Both the position numbers and the translations under genes were made by a program. A model generated the notes under the pieces. The model worked only from the letters and a program-made list of their open reading frames with translations, was not told the DNA's origin and did no database searches. Positions 6,248-9,505 of a stretch of 9,505 nucleotides of DNA are shown here, piece by piece. Positions within the stretch are counted from its first letter, which is position 1, and each line of letters begins with the position of its first letter. The DNA is taken from assembly GCA_029932425.1 (NCBI GenBank), contig JAOZQC010000084.1:1-9505 (forward strand). Reading direction: 5' to 3'. Source of the stretch: Planctomycetota bacterium (GTDB taxonomy: Bacteria > Planctomycetota > JAJSAM01).

Positions 6248-7942
6248 TCAGGTCCCCTTGGTCACCAGGTAGCTGCCCATCACCAGGTCGTCGATCCCCG
6301 TGCTGAAGAAGCAGCGGAGGGCGTCCTCGGGGGTGGCGACGATCGGCTCCCCCCGGATGTTGAACGAGGTGTTGAGCACCACGGGAACGCCGGTGAGCTC
6401 CCCCACCCGCCGCAGGAGGGCGTGGTACCTCGGGTTCTGCTTCCGGGAGACGGTCTGCAGGCGCGCGGTCCCGTCGACATGGGTGATGGCGGCCAGGCGC
6501 TCCCTCTCCTCGGGGCGGGTGTCGCACACCAGGAGCATGAAGGGGGAGGGGCGGTCGATGTCGAAGAACTCCCCCGCCCGCTCCTCCAGCGCGCTGGGGG
6601 CGAAGGGCCGGAACGACTCCCGGTGCTTCACGTACCGGTTCACGATGTCCTTCATCTCCCCCCGGCGGGGATGGGCGAGGATCGACCGGTTCCCCAGGGC
6701 CCGGGGCCCCGCCTCCATCCGGCCCTGGAACCAGCCCACGATCCTCTCCCGGGCCACGAGCTCCGCGGCCCGGGCGGCCGGGTCCTCGAGCCGCTCGCTC
6801 GGGATCTTCGAGATCTCGAGCACCTCCCGGATCCGCTCGTCCGTGAAGCCGGGCCCGTAGTAGGCGTGCTCCATCACCTGCCGGCGCTCCCCGCCGGCGT
6901 CCTCGTGCCACACCTGGTAGGCCGCCCCGAGAGCGAGACCGCCGTCGTTGGCGGAGGGCTGGATCCACACGTCGTCGAAGAGGCCCGTGCGCACGAGGAT
7001 CCCGTTCGCCACGCTGTTCAGCCCCACCCCCCCCGCGAGGCAGAGGTACCTCGACCCCGTGAGCCGCCGGGCGTGCTCCGCGAGATGGAGGATGGCGCGC
7101 TCGAGGACGTCCTGGGCCGCCGCCGCCACGTGGATGAACCGCTCCTCCGTGGGATCCTCCTCCGGCTTCCGGCACGCCCCGAACTCCCCGGTGAACCGGC
7201 GGCAGGATCGAACGCCCCGCTCGTGCTTCAGCCAGCCGAGGGAGAAGGACACCACGCCCCGGGGACTCAGGGCGGCGAGGGTCCCGAAGCGCCCCTTCAG
7301 GACGGCCGGGTCCCCGTAGGAGGAGAGCCCCATGGTCTTGCCCGCGTCCTTCACGGGGCGGAATCCGAGAAACTCGCCCACGCAGTCGTAGAAGTGCCCG
7401 ATGGAGCTCTCGGGAAACCGGTACCCGGCGAGCTTCCGGATGCGGGCGCCCTCGCCCCGGTAGATCGCGCTGGCCAGTCCGTCCCCCTGGGCGTCCACGG
7501 TGAGGATCGCCGCCTCCTCGAAGGGAGAGAGATGGAAGGCGCTCGAGGCGTGGCAGAGATGGTGCTCCACGTACCGGAGGGCGCCCCGGAAGCCCACGCT
7601 TCCCCTGAGCTTCTTCCGCTGCCGGTGGTCCTTGTAGATCCCCGTGACCAGGATCTGGTTCCCGAGCCAGGCGCGGTACCAGGGGCGGAACGCGTGCCGG
7701 GCCCACGCCCCCGCGGAGAGGCGGATCTCCCGTCCCGGCACGCCGGCGATCGCGACCACGTCCAGGTCGCCGGGGCCGATGTCCGCCTCCTCGAGACAGT
7801 ACGCGATGGCGCGGGCGGGGAACGCCGTGGAGTACTTCACCCGGTCGAACCGCTCCTCCTCCGCGAAGGCGAGGAGGAGCCCGTCCTTCACGAGACAGGC
7901 GCTCGAGTTGTGGCTCGCGGCATTGACGCCCAGGATGTACAT
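6248..7942 (-). CDS. NodU/CmcH-family O-carbamoyltransferase
   Basis: These enzymes use carbamoyl phosphate and ATP, via carbamoyl-adenylate, to carbamoylate a sugar or antibiotic hydroxyl (NodU, CmcH, TobZ). The protein has 564 residues, normal for the family. The N-terminal Kae1-like domain shows ASHNSSACL (9-17), EEERFDRVKYS (28-38), the metal-type motif EHHLCHASSAF (126-136, with H127 and H131), TVDAQGDG (148-155), KTMGLSSYG (202-210), LAGGVGLNSVANG (302-314) and SANDGG (330-335). The C-terminal YrdC-like domain shows GWFQGRMEAGPRALGNRSIL (403-422), RESFRPFAPS (441-450) and VLNTSFNIRGEPIV (522-535). The protein looks complete and cytoplasmic. ATG 7942 has GGAAGAGGG upstream. It converges on the NeuB-like gene with a 29-base gap. 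The acceptor is unknown; context suggests an exported glycan. Confidence 0.95.
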   Translation of the reverse strand: MYILGVNAASHNSSACLVKDGLLLAFAEEERFDRVKYSTAFPARAIAYCLEEADIGPGDLDVVAIAGVPGREIRLSAGAWARHAFRPWYRAWLGNQILVTGIYKDHRQRKKLRGSVGFRGALRYVEHHLCHASSAFHLSPFEEAAILTVDAQGDGLASAIYRGEGARIRKLAGYRFPESSIGHFYDCVGEFLGFRPVKDAGKTMGLSSYGDPAVLKGRFGTLAALSPRGVVSFSLGWLKHERGVRSCRRFTGEFGACRKPEEDPTEERFIHVAAAAQDVLERAILHLAEHARRLTGSRYLCLAGGVGLNSVANGILVRTGLFDDVWIQPSANDGGLALGAAYQVWHEDAGGERRQVMEHAYYGPGFTDERIREVLEISKIPSERLEDPAARAAELVARERIVGWFQGRMEAGPRALGNRSILAHPRRGEMKDIVNRYVKHRESFRPFAPSALEERAGEFFDIDRPSPFMLLVCDTRPEERERLAAITHVDGTARLQTVSRKQNPRYHALLRRVGELTGVPVVLNTSFNIRGEPIVATPEDALRCFFSTGIDDLVMGSYLVTKGT

Positions 7943-8227
7943 GTGGCCCTCTTCCGGTTGCCCCGGGGCTGTGAAGTCGCCCTTTCTAACCCGCGTCTCT
8001 CCTCCGGACGCACGGTTTTCGCCGGATCCCGCCGGCGAGCGGCCCGGGCCGGACCACGGGCCCCGCCCTCCGGGGCGGCCCGTCTCCCGGGACAGCTTGC
8101 CGCCTTCGCCCGCCCGCCGGACGAGAATTGCGGGCCGACGGCGCTTCCCCGCCGCTCTCCGGGGGCTCGCCGGCTCCTCTCCCCGCGTCTCCTCCGCGGC
8201 GGAGCGGGCGCCCGGGACCCCGGCGGG
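7943..8227. other. 285-base spacer between glycosyltransferase and carbamoyltransferase genes
   Basis: Frames here stay open only because the DNA is very GC-rich; none shows a recognisable protein or start site. The part nearest 7943 must contain the carbamoyltransferase leader, including its GGAAGAGGG site, but I cannot point to a clear -35/-10 pair; GGTTAGAAAGG (minus strand, about 7982-7992) is the only AT-richer candidate. A strong GC hairpin lies at 8056-8083. Its length suggests that the two minus-strand genes are transcribed separately. Confidence 0.5.
8056..8083. other. Strong GC-rich hairpin in the spacer
   Basis: ACGGGCC (8056-8062) pairs with GGCCCGT (8077-8083), and GCCC (8065-8068) with GGGC (8073-8076) around a TCCG tetraloop, leaving only a CC bulge at 8063-8064. 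That is 11 base pairs in 28 bases. No T tract follows on either strand, so a standard intrinsic terminator is not supported. It may end glycosyltransferase transcription by another route or be leader structure. Confidence 0.4.
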
Positions 8228-9358
8228 TCAGCCGCCCCGGGCCCCGGCCGGACCCGCCGCGCCGCGGAGGGCCGCCAGGGTCCGCGCCGCCGTCCGGCCC
8301 CAGTCGAACCGGGCGGCGCGCCGGAACCCGCGCCGGCGGAGCCGGGCCCGGAGATCCGGCTCCGAGAGGACCCGGCGGAGAGCGCCCGCGAGGGCGGGGA
8401 CGTCGTCCGGGTCCACGGTGAGGGCGGCGTCCCCCACCACCTCGGGGACGGAGCTCCGGTTCGAGGCCACCACCGGGCAGCCGCAGGCCATGGCCTCGAG
8501 GGGCGGGAGGCCGAAGGTCTCCAGGACGGACGGGTACACCAGGCAGGCGGCCCGCCGGTACCGCTCCGCCAGCTCCCGGGGCCCCACCACCCCCTCGATC
8601 CTCACGAGGTCCGCCACGCCCTCCCGCCGCGCCAGCTCCTCCACCCGGCGCCGGTCCTCCGGGTCCGGACGCCCCAGCATCCGGAGGGGGGGCGGGGGGA
8701 AACCCTCCCGGCGGAGCAGCGCCAGGGCGCGGACCACGCTGTCCGGCCGCTTGAACGGGTTCAGGGAGGAGACGTAGAGGATCCCCTCCCTCCCCCCGCC
8801 GGGCGCCGGGGGGGGAGCGAACAGCCCGAGATCGGCTCCCTCGGGAACCACCTCCGCCCGCGGGCGGGCCCGGGGGGCCACGGAGAGCAGGGAGCGCCGG
8901 AGGTCCTCCGACATGCAGAGGACCCGGGCGGCCCGGAGCGCGGAGAGGGGGACGAGCGTCCGGAAGTACCGCACCCGCCACCGGGACATCTGGTGGGGGA
9001 CATAGAGGTAGTGCATGGACTGCAGGGCCAGGACGTGGCGGACCCCGGCGAACAGCGGGATCGCGTTCCCCGGGGAGAGGAGCACGTCCACCCCCCGCGC
9101 GGGGAGGAGCACCGGAAGCAGGAGGTGCTCCAGGAGCAGCCGGGCGCCGCGCCCCCGGTCCGCCAGGGGCACGACCAGCCGCTCCACCTCCCGGGGGAGA
9201 TCGGAGAAGAGGGGGACCCCGGCCCTCGAGCAGATCACCACGAGCTTCTCCCCCGCCGCGAGCCGGGGGGCCATCGCCCGGAGGAGGTTCGCCAGGTAGG
9301 TCTCCCCGCCCCCCACCCGGCCGGGAACGAGCGACAGGCCGTTCACCGCGATCCTCAC
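8228..9358 (-). CDS. GT4-family (GT-B) glycosyltransferase
   Basis: This 376-residue protein looks like a retaining GT-B enzyme that adds a sugar to a growing surface glycan from a nucleotide-sugar donor at the inner face of the membrane. The N-terminal acceptor domain has MRIAVNGLSL and the GGGETY loop at 16-21. The donor domain shows ILYVSSLNPFKRPD (193-206, with Lys203/Arg204), an RxLGRPDPEDR turn near 226-236, and the E-x7-E motif ETFGLPPLE with Glu280 and Glu288, followed by AMACGCPVVASN (289-300) and VPEVVGDAAL (304-313). The C-terminus is Arg-rich. No signal peptide or clear transmembrane segment is seen. Start: GTG at 9358, with AGGGG about 6 bases upstream and the family-typical opening. 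Donor and acceptor cannot be read from sequence. It is divergent from the dehydrogenase start at 9481. Confidence 0.92.
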   Translation of the reverse strand: MRIAVNGLSLVPGRVGGGETYLANLLRAMAPRLAAGEKLVVICSRAGVPLFSDLPREVERLVVPLADRGRGARLLLEHLLLPVLLPARGVDVLLSPGNAIPLFAGVRHVLALQSMHYLYVPHQMSRWRVRYFRTLVPLSALRAARVLCMSEDLRRSLLSVAPRARPRAEVVPEGADLGLFAPPPAPGGGREGILYVSSLNPFKRPDSVVRALALLRREGFPPPPLRMLGRPDPEDRRRVEELARREGVADLVRIEGVVGPRELAERYRRAACLVYPSVLETFGLPPLEAMACGCPVVASNRSSVPEVVGDAALTVDPDDVPALAGALRRVLSEPDLRARLRRRGFRRAARFDWGRTAARTLAALRGAAGPAGARGG

Positions 9359-9480
9359 CGCGGCCCCTGCCTAGATAGTTGCCCCATGACTTCCAGCATG
9401 CGATGGTGGAGAGAACACTTTCTGCGCTGTGGCTGACCCGGTTGCGTCCGAATGAGGGCGGGATCGATAGGGGGTCCGAT

Positions 9481-9505
9481 ATGCAGATCTCGGTCTTCGG
9501 TCTCG
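9481..9505 (+). CDS. Start of probable UDP-glucose/GDP-mannose dehydrogenase (cut by right edge)
   Basis: Only eight codons and one base are visible: ATG then QISVFGL, with the next codon starting in G. This matches the usual opening of nucleotide-sugar dehydrogenases (M-x-I-x-V-F-G-L-G-Y-V-G), whose glycine-rich Rossmann loop follows immediately. These enzymes oxidise UDP-glucose or GDP-mannose to the uronic acid. AGGGGG lies about 6 bases before the ATG. The gene is divergent from the glycosyltransferase with 122 bases between starts, and fits a polysaccharide locus continuing to the right. The call rests on eight residues plus context; another Rossmann-fold protein is possible. Confidence 0.5.

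Noticed and set aside
5157..7706. A long minus-strand frame across the synthase and carbamoyltransferase genes
   Set aside because: Low-complexity Arg/Gly/Pro product with no motifs; the proven genes occupy other frames.
4880..9436. A plus-strand frame open for more than 4.5 kb, running through four genes
   Set aside because: It runs in the wrong frame or strand through moaC, the synthase, the carbamoyltransferase and the glycosyltransferase, and is rich in Arg, Gly, Pro and His. This is the expected shadow of GC-rich codon use.
9386..9436. A 16-codon plus-strand ORF (MTSSMRWWREHFLRCG) upstream of the dehydrogenase start, a possible leader peptide
   Set aside because: No Shine-Dalgarno precedes it, and no attenuator-like stem pair follows before 9481.
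9430..9445. A sigma54-like promoter (TGGC...TTGC) before the dehydrogenase gene
   Set aside because: The GG and GC dinucleotides are 11 bases apart instead of the strict 10, and the -24 element matches poorly.

Overview
The window is a GC-rich (about 70% by eye), densely coding bacterial chromosome segment. It has two parts: a housekeeping gene string on the minus strand, and the edge of a surface-polysaccharide locus on both strands. Gene content does not fix the taxon. A FecR-type exported protein, an Arg-type EF-P and capsule-like genes would fit a GC-rich Gram-negative or deep-branching uncultivated lineage, but that is inference. I see no rRNA, tRNA, CRISPR, insertion sequence or phage genes.

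Left part (1-5110, all minus strand, so read right to left): moaC (molybdenum cofactor), asd (aspartate-semialdehyde dehydrogenase), efp (elongation factor P), accB and accC (biotin carboxyl carrier protein and biotin carboxylase of acetyl-CoA carboxylase), then a two-TM Asp23/AmaP-like membrane protein. The asd-efp and efp-accB junctions overlap (TAGTG and ATGA), and accB-accC and accC-amaP are 13-14 bases apart, so these are almost certainly one transcript. moaC sits 83 bases upstream of asd and may head the operon. Beyond a 221-base spacer is the 5' part of a secreted FecR-domain protein that runs off the left edge.

Right part (5190-9505): a NeuB/SpsE-family sugar-acid synthase (+), a NodU/CmcH-family carbamoyltransferase (-), a GT4 glycosyltransferase (-), and the first eight codons of a probable nucleotide-sugar dehydrogenase (+) cut by the right edge. 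Together they suggest an exported glycan that may contain a nonulosonic-type acid and carbamoyl groups. The genes alternate in strand and are not one operon.

The two parts meet at a compact 79-base divergent promoter region (5111-5189). It carries a palindromic TGATATCA that can act as an extended -10 in both directions, and a 9-bp inverted repeat that gives both leaders the same Shine-Dalgarno-containing word. I found no clearly new multi-gene system. The leads most worth checking are the unusual synthase/carbamoyltransferase pair, the arginine at the EF-P modification site and the symmetric divergent promoter.
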